Shown here: in pieces, positions 1 through 9,304 of the stretch | Position numbering within the stretch: the stretch's first letter is position 1 | How the letters are laid out: each line of letters starts with the position of its first letter | Source of the DNA: Powellomyces hirtus | Taxonomy: Eukaryota > Chytridiomycota > Chytridiomycetes > Spizellomycetales > Powellomycetaceae | Length of the DNA: 64,000 bases | Assembly: GCA_025526995.1 (NCBI GenBank) | Contig: JAHLKG010000003.1 | Coordinates: forward strand, 310,001-374,000 | Direction of reading: 5' to 3' | Notes under the pieces: generated by a model | What the model was told of the DNA's origin: nothing | Databases searched by the model: none | Seen by the model: only the letters and a program-made list of their open reading frames with translations | Made by a program: the position numbers and the translations under genes

Positions 1-206
1 TCTTTCTGTGCCAGTTTCCCTGCTCGGTGTTTAAGGTTTCTTTGCGGCGGAGGTGGTGCTGCGAATCTGCCGAGCTTGCTGAGTGTAGACTTGGGGGGAA
101 CCCCCGCGGTCCAGTCTTTCGTTTGCATAACAGTCTCAAGGTCTTCGTCTGAGCCTGTGGGACTGGGAGACCTTTTCCTCTTTGGTGGTTGCTTCTTTGG
201 TGGCAT
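1..206 (-). CDS. 5' end of a nuclear-type protein gene (partial)
   Basis: An open frame starts with ATG at 206 and runs off the left edge of the window (68 residues visible). The N-terminus is very basic and begins MPPKKQPPKRKR, which resembles a classical monopartite nuclear localisation signal. A Ser/Pro and acidic stretch follows (SPSPTGSDEDLE), then a Pro/Leu-rich region. No catalytic motif is visible in this part. The short distance to the end of the next gene (stop at 327, same strand) suggests a compact tandem arrangement. I infer a nuclear protein from the signal alone. The family cannot be named from the visible fragment. Confidence 0.5.
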   Translation of the reverse strand, partial: MPPKKQPPKRKRSPSPTGSDEDLETVMQTKDWTAGVPPKSTLSKLGRFAAPPPPQRNLKHRAGKLAQK

Positions 207-326
207 TGTCTGTGTGCGTGTCGTGTGTGAAATGGAACAGAATGTGAATGAATACTGATACTACTATATTGCAAAACAATCAGAACCCTCCCCTCTTCCC
301 CTCCCCTCTTCCCGTCCCCTCTGCCA

Positions 327-1222
327 CTACTCGTCCTTGTCCTCCTCCTCCTCCTGCTCCTCCTGCTCATCCTGCTCATCCTCGGTCGCGATCTCGTCAG
401 CTTGGGGATTCATTGATTCTCTGGTCAAAACCTCGCCCATTCTTGCACGAGTCGCACAAGTAGCTGTTGGGATCGTTGGTGGAAGGAACTCCCTCTCCCA
501 GACAGGGTTTTCTCTGGCTTTTGCATTAGGGCACCGTGAGCCATGGCTGCAGTCCACCTCAGCAGTTCTAGGGACTCTTGGCATGTGCCACATTGCGTGA
601 TGGTCGCGATCGACAGGATGAAACTTGAGGTCGCCGCCTACAACAATAAATAAAGGTAGAAGTGAGTGGACATATTAAATAACGTTAAAGCGTATAGCTA
701 CTCCGATTGCGTGCGAAAAAACCATTTACTGTGTCCAGCACATACGGACGCAGTAAATGGTGTTTTTGATTGCCAAATTTGTTTACATGCACAAAGACAA
801 TGTTTAATGTGTCCATACATACCCAAGAGCTCCTGGCGTACACATATCCCCCTAACACGCTCCCCTCCAGCGTAGTTCCTTGCTTCATTGCCAACAAGAG
901 CCCAGCCAGCCGCCACACCAGACTCGAGTTGATGTGCCAAGGTATTGATGTGATTGATGTCTGTCATGGGCCACCAGTACCAGGCAGTCCCCTTCCGCTG
1001 TAAGGTCCGAGGGGGGCAGGCTTTGGCAAGGTATCGCAGGAGCGCAACGGTTGCTTGCAGTTCTTCTTCCGCCATGCGAGCTTGAGTGGCTGCAAAACCT
1101 TCGAGATAATGTCCCTCTTCGGGTGGTTGCGACGATCGTTTCCTTCCACCACCACCACTTCCACCACTACCACTTGCACCACCTCCTCCGCCTAGGTTAA
1201 ACAATCTTGCTACGGTTCCCAT
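327..1222 (-). CDS. Hypothetical protein, Gly-rich N-terminus and acidic C-terminus (2 exons)
   Basis: Exons are 1222..823 and 637..327, joined across a GTATGT...TTGTAG intron; the phases agree and give 236 residues. The order is a Gly/Ser-rich low-complexity stretch (residues about 11-27), a conserved-looking central segment including TAWYWWPMTDINHI, a short Cys-containing stretch (DCSHGSRC) and a Glu/Asp/Gln-rich tail ending EEEEDKDE. The acidic tail in the same frame as the predicted splice supports the model. I do not recognise the family. The intron contains a hairpin (listed separately). The ATG at 1222 is the first in frame and lies opposite the divergent gene at 1840. Confidence 0.55.
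721..761. repeat. Hairpin-forming inverted repeat in an intron
   Basis: The 10-bp arms ccatttactg (722-731) and cagtaaatgg (751-760) are perfectly complementary. The pairing continues inward with gtcc/ggac after a one-base mismatch. The arms are flanked outside by A-rich and T-rich tracts. The hairpin lies inside the intron of the 236-residue hypothetical gene. It could be a very small foldback element or a structured intron. Confidence 0.55.
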
Positions 1223-1839
1223 AATGCCCTACTTACAAAAAAAAACAAAAAAACTGCGGGACGCATGTCAGTTTGTTTTTCAATGCAAATTGGACTGCTC
1301 TCTTCAAATACACCATCTAACCCGTCCCTTACATACCTCGTTTGTGGTGTTGTGCTCGTTGTGTTATGAGATAAGATGAGATGAGATGAGAGGTGTCAGA
1401 TGGGGAAAGATGAGTTGGGGGGAGAATGGGATTTGACAGGTGCGCCAGCTGAGATTCGGCAGCTCGAGTGCTGTGCTGACGTGTTCATGAACACGTGTTT
1501 TCCATTGGCTTGGTTGGCTTGAAATCGGCAAAATCGGCTTGAAAGTCAGGTATTTAAGTGCTCGGCCACATTAATCGAGGCCACACACCAGGTCACAAAA
1601 TGTGGCGCTTAGTCGCGATGTGAAAGATACCTTCACAGTCTTATTAGGCCAGTCTATATCCCCTCTGGATGATGACGTTCAGTTTCACTTCTACTATCCA
1701 TACTCTGCTGCGTGTGTCTCCGCTCTCCCAAACTGAAACCTCTTACTTTCATCACAACAACACTCTCACACACGCCCACACACATACACATTGCTTTTGT
1801 TACAACTCATATATACGCTTCCATACACCCCTGCCGCAA
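1223..1839. other. Divergent intergenic region with probable promoters
   Basis: This spacer separates two divergent genes. It holds a short (atgag)n-like stretch near 1370-1392 and an AT-rich TATTTAAG near 1551 that could serve the plus-strand gene. CA-rich sequence (cacacgcccacacacatacaca) lies in its likely 5' leader. No coding frame stands out. Confidence 0.4.
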
Positions 1840-3193
1840 ATGGCTGCTATACACGACAACAACGAGGACGACCCTCGAGGAGCCCTCGTCTCAGAGACCT
1901 CTCCCTTGCTGGGCGAAAACGTCCCCGCTGACTCCCCCGACCGCCACAACGTCGACGACGACGACGACGACAACGACTTCACCCGAGCATCGTCCAGCAA
2001 GCGGTGGGCCACTCCCTCCCGCCGCACCGTGGCATTCGGTGTCCTGGCCGTCATCCTCATATCCCTAACCGTCACCCTCCCTATCGTCTACCTCGTCGTT
2101 ATCCCGCACCGGTTGCGCCAAGCACTGTCTGGCAGCAGCCCGCAGCTGCAGGAAGCCCACCTCATCGCCATCAACAACGACAGCATCACTTTGCGAGTCC
2201 GCGCCCTCGCCCACAATGACGACATTCCGCCAGTACAAGTTACAATGCAGCCCACCCTCTTTGCCCTCACGACCGTCAATCCCCACAACCGCAATCCGCT
2301 CACCGTCGGCTCGCTGCAGTTCCCGGGACTCGTCATTCCGCAAGGAACCGTCGACGTGCCCATTGATTTCACCAGCGACGTCAAGCACTTGAATGTTCCG
2401 TTCATCACGTCGTTTGTGAAAGCCTTGATGGGGAAACAAGCCCCGATGCCCCCGCAGCGCTTCCGGATGCAGGCGAGCCCCATGATGTCGTTGCACAACA
2501 TCGGATCCTGGGTCGTGCCCATGGAAAATACCATTGTCTTTGATAAGGGTATGTCTTGGCAACTCCCCAGAGAATCCGTGATTCAAGAAGGCTCATTGTC
2601 TCTGTCTATTCCCCTTCTTTGCAGATGCCGTCTCGGCACCCGATGCGTCCAACATGAACATCACCGTCGTCGCCAAAGAGCTCACCCCAGTGTCCGCACT
2701 CCAATTCAAGCTCTTTGCCAACATGTCCTTTGACAACCCGCTCCCCGTCTCCTTTGCCGCGCAACACATCTCGGTCCTCTTCTCGGTCTTTTACGACGGC
2801 ACCCGCATCGTCGACATGACCATCCCGCCCACCACCCACCTCGTCCTCGGCCACAACACCAACGCCACCATTGCCGGACTCACCCATCCCGACGGTCTAC
2901 CCAAACTCATGCGCCTCGTCGGCGAGTACGCCGCGGGCAACGCCTCGGTCGTCCAAATCAAACACTTCCGTCTCCGCTATGAAAAGAAGCGCGAAAAATT
3001 GCCCTGGATCGAAACCATCATCCGCGACATTGACTTTCAAGTCAATGTCCCGGGAGCCTCCGAGGAGGACGACGGGGCAGTGGTGCCGTTCTGGATTCAA
3101 CCCCTGACATCCTTGCTCCCCGCCGCCCACCGCGCGCGCAAGGTGATCACGAATGCCAGACGGCTTGCCCGGCGTGCGGGTTTCTTTGTCTGA
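1840..3193 (+). CDS. Single-pass membrane protein with a large luminal/extracellular domain (2 exons)
   Basis: Exons 1840..2548 and 2625..3193 are joined across a GTATGT...TTGCAG intron of 76 nt, giving 425 residues. Residues 1-65 are hydrophilic and contain SPLLG and an Asp run. One strong hydrophobic segment at about residues 66-90 (FGVLAVILISLTVTLPIVYL) is followed by a long soluble region with several NxS/T sites, so a type II orientation is likely. The arrangement resembles fungal vacuolar-membrane proteins of the Tag1/DUF3712 kind, with LEA-like beta-rich modules behind one membrane anchor. That family call is an inference from topology and texture, not from a diagnostic motif. The ATG at 1840 was chosen because upstream in-frame sequence is CA-rich leader. 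Confidence 0.7.
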
Positions 3194-3399
3194 TCGAACC
3201 CAATGTTACTCTCCACTCCCGCACTCCCGTATGTACATAATTTTTTAGCGTAATATCATGTTTGTGTTTTGTTTTGTACATGGACAAAAGCGATTCTTTG
3301 ATTCTAGGAATTAGGTGTACATGGGGTGGGATCAAAAAAAAAAAAACAAAAAAAAAAACCGACAAGGCGAGAAACACTCCCATGCCCAATCAATTAATC

Positions 3400-5215
3400 A
3401 CGACTCGGTGCTCAAGTCCAGACTCGAGGCGGGAATATCAAGGTCTAGACTAGACTCGGGGCAAGGTGAGAGCTACCCGCGCGCTCCAAAACGGGGTTTG
3501 CCCGCACAGGACTCGCCCATCCGCACCCCAGTTTCCCTGATTCGCACGCTAGAGGTCAACTCAACGGCCTTAAGTCTTTATTCCTCGTCACGGTCCCAAC
3601 CGGGAAGATTGCGTTGGTTTCCAAATCGTCTCTCAGCCTTTGCGGGCGGGTTGCGCGGGTCGGTTCGCTGCCGTACCCCATCTCGCCACCGAGCGTCCAG
3701 ACTCGAGGTAGGTAGTTGGTTGGTTGGTTCTGCCCCCAAGTTTCAAATTCACGCCGGTCATCAGTCCCAGTAGGGTCAACCCAGAGAGTTATGTATAATG
3801 GTGTCGGGTCGTCTCCAGACCCGCAAATCGGACGGCCCATGTCGCTTTGCGCCCCGAAAGGGGAATCAGAGCCCGAGGTAACTGTATTTCAGAGTCGCAC
3901 GACCAGCCATACCTATCCGAATCAGACCCAAGGTAGTTAGTTCTGCCAGGAGCTTTAACGTCATCGGCAGACCAGTCATCATTCCCAAAGGTCAAACCGG
4001 AGTTTATCATGGTCGGCTCTAGACCTGGTCGCACGGCCGGAGCCGCTGCGCTACCTATCCCCCCGCAGGTGGAATCAGACCCAAGGTAGTTCTGCCAGGA
4101 GCTTTAACGTCATCGGCGGACCAGTCATCATTCCCAAAGGTCAAACCGGAGCTTATCATGGTCGGCTCTAGACCTGGTCGCACGGCCGGAGCCGCTGCGC
4201 TACCTATCCCCCCGCAGGTGGAATCAGACCCAAAATAGTTCTGCCAGGAGCTTTAACGTCATCGGCGGACCAGTCATCATTCCCAAAGGTCAAACCGGAG
4301 TTTATGATGGTCGGCTCTAGACCTGGTCGGACGGCCCAAAGGCCGCTGCCATACCTATCCCCCCGCAGGTGGAATCAGACCCAAAATAGTTCTGCCAGGA
4401 GCTTTAACGTCATCGGCGGACCAGTCATCATTCCCAAAGGTCAAACCGGAGTTTATGATGGTCGGCTCTAGACCTGGTCGGACGGCCCAAAGGCCGCTGC
4501 CATACCTATCCCCCCGCAGGTGGAATCAGACCCAAGGTAGTTCTGCCAGGAGTTTACCGTCATCGGCGGACCAGTCATCATTCCCAAAGGGTCAAACCGG
4601 AGTTTATCATGGTCGGCTCTAGACCTGGTCGGACGGCCCAAAGGCCGCTGCCATACCTATCCCTGGAGGGGAATCAGACCCAAGGTAGTTCTGCCAGGAG
4701 TTTAACGTCATCGGCGGACCAGTCATCATTCCCAAAGGGTCAAACCGGAGTTTATCATGGTCGGCTCTAGACCTGGTCGGACGGCCCAAAGGCCGCTGCC
4801 ATACCTATCCCCGGAGGGGAATCAGACCCAAGGTAGTTCTGCCAGGAGCTTTAATGTCGTCGGCAGACCTGGTCGCACGGCGAAAGCCGCTGCCTACATA
4901 TCCCGCAAAGGGGAATCAGACCCTCGTTGTAGTTCGCTGGCACGCGTTTAACGTCAATCGCAGAGACCAGCCATCATTCCCAAAGGGTCAAACCAGGACA
5001 AGTTTCGGTCGTTCTCTAGACCCCGCGCAGTGTTTAACGTCGTTGGCGGACGACGGGATCGAGCTTATGGGGTCCCCTCGCGACCACGGTTTCAAGGAGT
5101 TTAACGTCAATCGGCGGACCAGTTATCATTTCCCCCCCGCGAAAAGAAAGGGTCAAACTGGAGAGTTTAAGGTCGAGTCTCTCTGGACCCCGGAAGTTTA
5201 ACGTCATTTTGGAAG
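3400..5215. repeat. Tandem array, about 150-bp unit, with degenerate flanks
   Basis: The motif ttctgccagg recurs at 3941, 4090, 4239, 4390, 4541, 4689 and 4837, giving spacings of 149, 149, 151, 151, 148 and 148. Each unit also carries taacgtcatcggc, cattcccaaagg, ggtcggctctagacctgg and cctatcc. The central five or six units are nearly identical. Degenerate relatives of gtttaacgtc continue to about 5215 and related fragments begin near 3400. Short open frames in the array are artefacts of repetition. A unit of about one nucleosome length is typical of satellite DNA. Confidence 0.9.
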
Positions 5216-6300
5216 ACGAGGAGGGGCGCCTTGCCGGGTTTGAGCGTTGAGTTGAGAGAGTGAGATGCTGAGAGTGACAGGGGGGCGAGCGTGAGAGGCC
5301 GGATAATGAAGAGTCGAGTGAGAGAAGAGCCGAGTGAGAAGTCGAATGAGCAGCCGAGTGGGAAGTTCGAGAAAAGTCGGGTGTGAAGTCAAATGTGTGA
5401 GCTCGAGTGGGGAGTCGAATGAGCAGCCGAGTGGGAAGTTCGAGAAAAGTCGGGTGTGAAGTCAAATGTGTGAGCTCGAGTGGGGAGTCGAATGAGCAGC
5501 CGAGTGGGAAGTTCGAGAAAAGTCGGGTGAAAAGTCGAATAGTCGAATGAGCAGCTGTGTGGGAAGCCGAGAGGTACAGGGGGCGAAAGTGAGCAGCCGA
5601 GTGGGAAGTCGAAGGAGAAATCGACTAAGAGGTCGAGAGTGACAGGTCAGAGATTGAGAAGCAGGAGAGTGAGGAGGAAGTTGGAGAGTGAGAAACCGAG
5701 TGGGAAGCCGAGAGCGAGAAGTCAAGCCGAGGGTGACAGGGCGAGAGTGGGAAGCCGGAGAATGAGGAGCCGAGTGGGAACCCGGAGAGTGAGGAGGAAG
5801 TTGGAGAGTGAGAAACCGAGTGGGAAGCCGAGAGCGAGGAGTCAAGCTGAGGGTGACAGGGTGAGAGTGGAGCCGGAGAAGGTGGCGCCGAGTGGGAACC
5901 CGGAGAGTGAGGATCCGAGTGAGAAGTCGGGTGACAGCGAGAAACCGAGAGTGAGAAGTCGAGTGGGAAGTCGAGAGTGAGAAGTCAATTGGGAAGCTGA
6001 AGGTGAGAGGGTGAAGCAGGAGAGTGAGAAACCGAGAGTGAGAAGTCGAGTGGGAAGGCGAGAGTGAGAAGTCACGTGGGAAGCCGAAAGTGACAGGGTG
6101 AGGAGCCGGAGAGTGAGAAACCGAGAGTGAGAAGCCGAAGAGTGAGGAGCCGGATGGTGAGAAGTCGGATAGTGAGAAGAAGTCAAGTGGGAAGCCGGAG
6201 AGTGAGGAGCCGGAGAGTGAGAAGTCGGATATTGAGAAGAAGTCAAGTGGGAAGCCGGAGAGTGAGAAGCCGAGAGAGAAGGCAGAGGTCAGACCAAGAC
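5215..6300. repeat. Purine-rich minisatellite (gagtgagaagtcgagtggga-like unit)
   Basis: The plus strand is almost entirely G and A, with scattered C and T. It is built from variants of a roughly 20-60 bp motif combining gagtgagaa, gtcgagtggga and agccgaga. Longer duplicated blocks exist: the segment around 5344-5400 recurs at about 5410-5465 and again at about 5475-5525. The absence of stop codons creates a 284-residue open frame on the minus strand (Ser/Leu/Phe-rich repeats) and a 113-residue frame on the plus strand. I treat both as by-products of the repeat, although the minus-strand frame lies downstream of two plausible exons. Confidence 0.85.
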
Positions 6301-6338
6301 AAGATGAGAGAAACAAAAGTGGATAGACAAATACATAC

Positions 6339-6687
6339 CGGACTCAGAGTCCGAGTCGCGTATTGGTGGCGGGGGAGGCATGCCTACAAAATCCATGCCC
6401 TGGCGCGCGTACAGTCTACAATCACATCAAACATACATACCTGAGGCCGCGGTGAGGATCCTGGAGAAGTTGGTGTTGTAGTTGAAGTTGAAGTTGTCAA
6501 AGTCGAAGTTGTCAAAGTTGTCAAAGTTCTTCTTTGGCCAACCGCACTTCACGATCCAACATATAGCGGTAGTGATTTGCAGAGTGGCCACTGACGCCCC
6601 AGCTGTCTTCATCCTTTTTTTGGCTTGGAGCGGGGAGAATCCTAGCGCGGGGTGACCCGAGCTGAGGATCTCAAGAATGGAAATCAT
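6339..6687 (-). CDS. Cryptic spliced gene fragment, Asn/Asp/Phe-rich (2 exons visible)
   Basis: Two exons are supported by strong splice consensus. Exon 1, 6687..6441, starts at ATG, encodes MISILEILSSGHPALG and later a tandem NFDNFDNFDFDNFNFNYN tract, and ends at GTATGT. A 57-nt intron ending TTGTAG leads to exon 2, 6383..6339 (GMPPPPPIRDSDSES), which ends at another GTATGT. The phases agree. A TATAAAA box lies upstream on this strand (7124-7130), followed by a pyrimidine-rich leader. The third exon would have to lie in or beyond the minisatellite. No known family is evident. It could be a young or degenerate gene. Confidence 0.35.
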
Positions 6688-6741
6688 TCCCCATGGAAAA
6701 CGACCATGCCCTGGCGCACGTATCACTCTGTGAATCTCCTC

Positions 6742-7080
6742 ACGACCGATACAGGCGGAAAGGAAGATACGGGAGAGAAGTCGAGTCGGAAGTCGAACGT
6801 GGGAAGTCGAACGTGGGAAGTCGAGTGAGACACCGGGAGTGAAAACCGAGAATGAGAAACCGACAGTGGCAGGCCGGAGAGTGAGAGGCGGAGGAGAACT
6901 CGAGTGAGTGACGACCGATACAGGCGGAAAGGAAGATACGGGGGAGAAGTCGAGTCGGAAGTCGAACGTGGGAAGTCGAACGTGGGAAGTCGAGTGAGAA
7001 ACCGTGAGTGAGAAACCGAGAATGAGAACCCGAGAGTGGCAGGCCGGCGAGTGAGAGGCGCGGAGGAGAACTCGAGTGAG
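6742..7080. repeat. 169-bp direct duplication
   Basis: The sequence beginning acgaccgatacaggcgg occurs at 6742 and again at 6911, and both copies run through the same gtcggaagtcgaacgtggga repeats into a ggagaactcgagtgagtg end. The copies are close to identical. The second copy abuts the TATA-box region on the minus strand, so the duplication would double the pyrimidine-rich leader of any minus-strand transcript. Confidence 0.85.
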
Positions 7081-7123
7081 TGAGTGAGGATAAAGTGAGG
7101 AGGGAAGCGGAAAAGCAGGCGGC

Positions 7124-7130
7124 TTTTATA
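7124..7130 (-). promoter_or_regulatory. TATA box candidate
   Basis: TATAAAA on the minus strand (ctataaaagcc), about 440 bp upstream of the ATG at 6687 with only pyrimidine-rich sequence between. It supports a minus-strand transcription unit reading into the repeat block. Confidence 0.35.
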
Positions 7131-8560
7131 GACATTGGGGGGCTGGCAAGAGTACGTGTTCAACGCGTGTCAGACTGGCTTACGTAGACCAAGTCGACCA
7201 ACTTGCCGACTCGCTGGTAGCCACTCACACGTGACTTGCCTTTCCGGGAATGATGCCTCCCACGTGACGCGAATCCTATCTTTAGGACCCCGCTACCACC
7301 AACGACTTGATTGCTCACTCACTCTATGCTCGCCCTCTCTATTGCGCGTAATCCCATCGCCCTCCCTTTCCCTTTGAGACCGACTTGACTGACTTGACTG
7401 TCGGACTGACTGCCTCGTTGTCTCGCGTTTAAACTAAACACACCCCTCCTTTCCTTCGACTTGACTTGGTTGACTTTGTTGATGATGAAGAGAATCATTC
7501 GTGTCCAATTCATCTATCAACCCTCCCCTCTTGATTCCAAATATTCCCCCGATTCATTCACTCATCAATCAATCACCCATCATTTACTTTCGTTCCTTCA
7601 CTTCTTCCCATGCTATTACGTGATAAAGCAGACTTTCCCACACGCATTCCACGTCCGCCATTGCCCCCGCTTGTTTTCCTTCATCCACCAGCTCCTAGCA
7701 TTCCTTGTCTCATCTACCTTCACGATAGCTCTATCCCAGGGACTTCCTAACGGTGAGTACCGACTCTGGTTGCTGACCGCATTTCGTATGCTCTACATCA
7801 CTCAACCACTCTCCATTGCGCGCTACGCAGATGAGCTGAGTGTTCCCACGTGGATTTTCGCCGTCAACTCGAACGTAGATTTTCGCAGACAAGAACAGAG
7901 ACATTGCTTCATGGGGAACTATCCGGAACTCTGGCAAAGTCGGTGCATGTCATGAGCGTGGGAATGGGAGGTGTTGTCGCAGCCCAATTTGTTTGTTGTG
8001 CATTTCACCCACTTTCCCGAAAGTCGGCTCTCCCGCCACAGCCATACGATCTTCCTTCCCTCTTCGGCGTTCACTCCAGCAATAAGACCAGTCGGTCTTT
8101 GCCCAACCCTCCATTAGCGATTCCCGCGCCGCGGCCATCTCCCACTCGGTACCAACCAACACCTCCACTAGGACACACACACACTACCGCTCGCTGAGAC
8201 AGTCGTTGCCACCTACTCCCCGCCATTCTTATCATTGCTGTCCATCTCAGGGTTAGGGTTAGGGTCTGCGTCTGAGTTGAAGACGGGATTCACAGCACAT
8301 GAAGACCGCATGGGGTCATCAGAGGACGGAAAGCGCCAACACGGAGCTTTAAATCACGTAAGCAGACATGGGTCTTTCGTACGTCAGTTATCCTGGTGGC
8401 ACATAAGTTTCGCGCACGGCAGGAACGACTTCGCGGCGATGATAAACGGGTTTGCGCAGCGCTGTTAACTTCCGCATTGACAACGCATCCTTTTGCCCAA
8501 CTGCAAGAACAAGATTGTCTATTCTGACCCGGACGAACTTCCCGATGCTTCCAAACCTGA
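7131..8560. other. Gene-poor stretch
   Basis: I see no convincing gene. A plus-strand open frame from the ATG at 7482 to 7955 contains a signal-peptide-like segment and an in-frame 78-nt GTGAGT...CGCAG intron candidate (7753-7830), but its product matches nothing I recognise and the composition is leader-like (runs of atcaatcaatcacc). The short telomere-like motif at 8249 lies in this region. Confidence 0.4.
8249..8266 (+). repeat. Short telomere-like repeat
   Basis: The sequence cagggttagggttagggt contains two complete TTAGGG units plus flanking partial units. TTAGGG is the telomere repeat of most filamentous and zoosporic fungi. A run this short can occur by chance, by telomerase action at a healed break, or as a promoter element. 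Confidence 0.5.
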
Positions 8561-8574
8561 GAGATCGCCATCAT

Positions 8575-9005
8575 CAGGTCCTAACTGACATCCATATTGT
8601 CATACATACTCCCAAGCGGCTTGCCCTCCAGCGCAAGCATGAAATAACGCTGCACCTCCCGCATCCAGCCTTCCACCATTTCCGGGGTAATCCGACGGAT
8701 GCCATCCTCGATATGGGAGAGCAACGTGAATGAGTCAGATTGGCCAGACGGACACGGCACCAAGCATTCATTTCGGGGGTCATTTTGAGGGGTCTGTGGT
8801 TGCGAGAAGTCATCTTCTCAATCTGACCATTGTGCTTGAACTTGGCGATGATGCTGCGGACCGTCGAAGGGGCGTAATCATAATAACGAGCAACTTCAGA
8901 ATTGACAGGCCCTGGCTCATGACCTTGAAGATGAACTTCTGGCGGTTTTCAAGAGGAATGCATTGGTACTGGCGCGGCATGGCGAGTTGGTTTTTGCGAG
9001 TCTGC
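8575..9005 (-). mobile_element. Tc1/mariner-type transposon fossil, internally deleted
   Basis: The minus strand carries a degraded N-terminal transposase helix-turn-helix region: MPRQYQCIPLENRQ, a frame change, then VARYYDYAPSTVRSIIAK and FKHNGQIEKM. This is the PSTV..I...F...G typical of Tc1-like paired-type domains. After only about 60 bp comes a C-terminal-like segment in another frame (DGIRRITPEMVEGWM and LALEGKPLGSMYDNM). The DDE catalytic core that should separate the two is missing. At least two frame changes and the deletion make this a non-functional remnant. I could not identify terminal inverted repeats by eye. Confidence 0.65.
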
Positions 9006-9304
9006 GAAAGGATCTCAAGGCCAATGTGCAATTTAATGGCCGATGGCAAAAGCTATGACGAAACCATGATGCGGTTGGACTAAGGCGTTGCGAGGATGCG
9101 CAACTGACGGCGCGCCCGCGAAACTTATTTGCAACCAGGATATGAACGTCTGCAGAAGAGGTCCATTACCGCTTGACCATTCTTGTGAACGCTTCAGTGA
9201 AAAGGAAAACAATGGAAAAAAAGAACAAGAAAAATCTATTGGCAGGACATCAACAAACAAAGCAGGCCTGACCCCATGAAAACCGCGGCCCAAACAACCC
9301 CTTA

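Noticed and set aside
5462..6316. 284-residue minus-strand open frame rich in Ser, Leu and Phe
   Set aside because: It is the stop-free complement of a purine minisatellite. Similar repeats occur in clearly non-coding flanks, and the first codon is not a credible start.
7482..7955. Possible secreted protein gene with a 78-nt in-frame intron
   Set aside because: The product is unrecognisable, the sequence before it is leader-like and repetitive, and splicing makes no difference to the frame. Support is too weak for a gene call.
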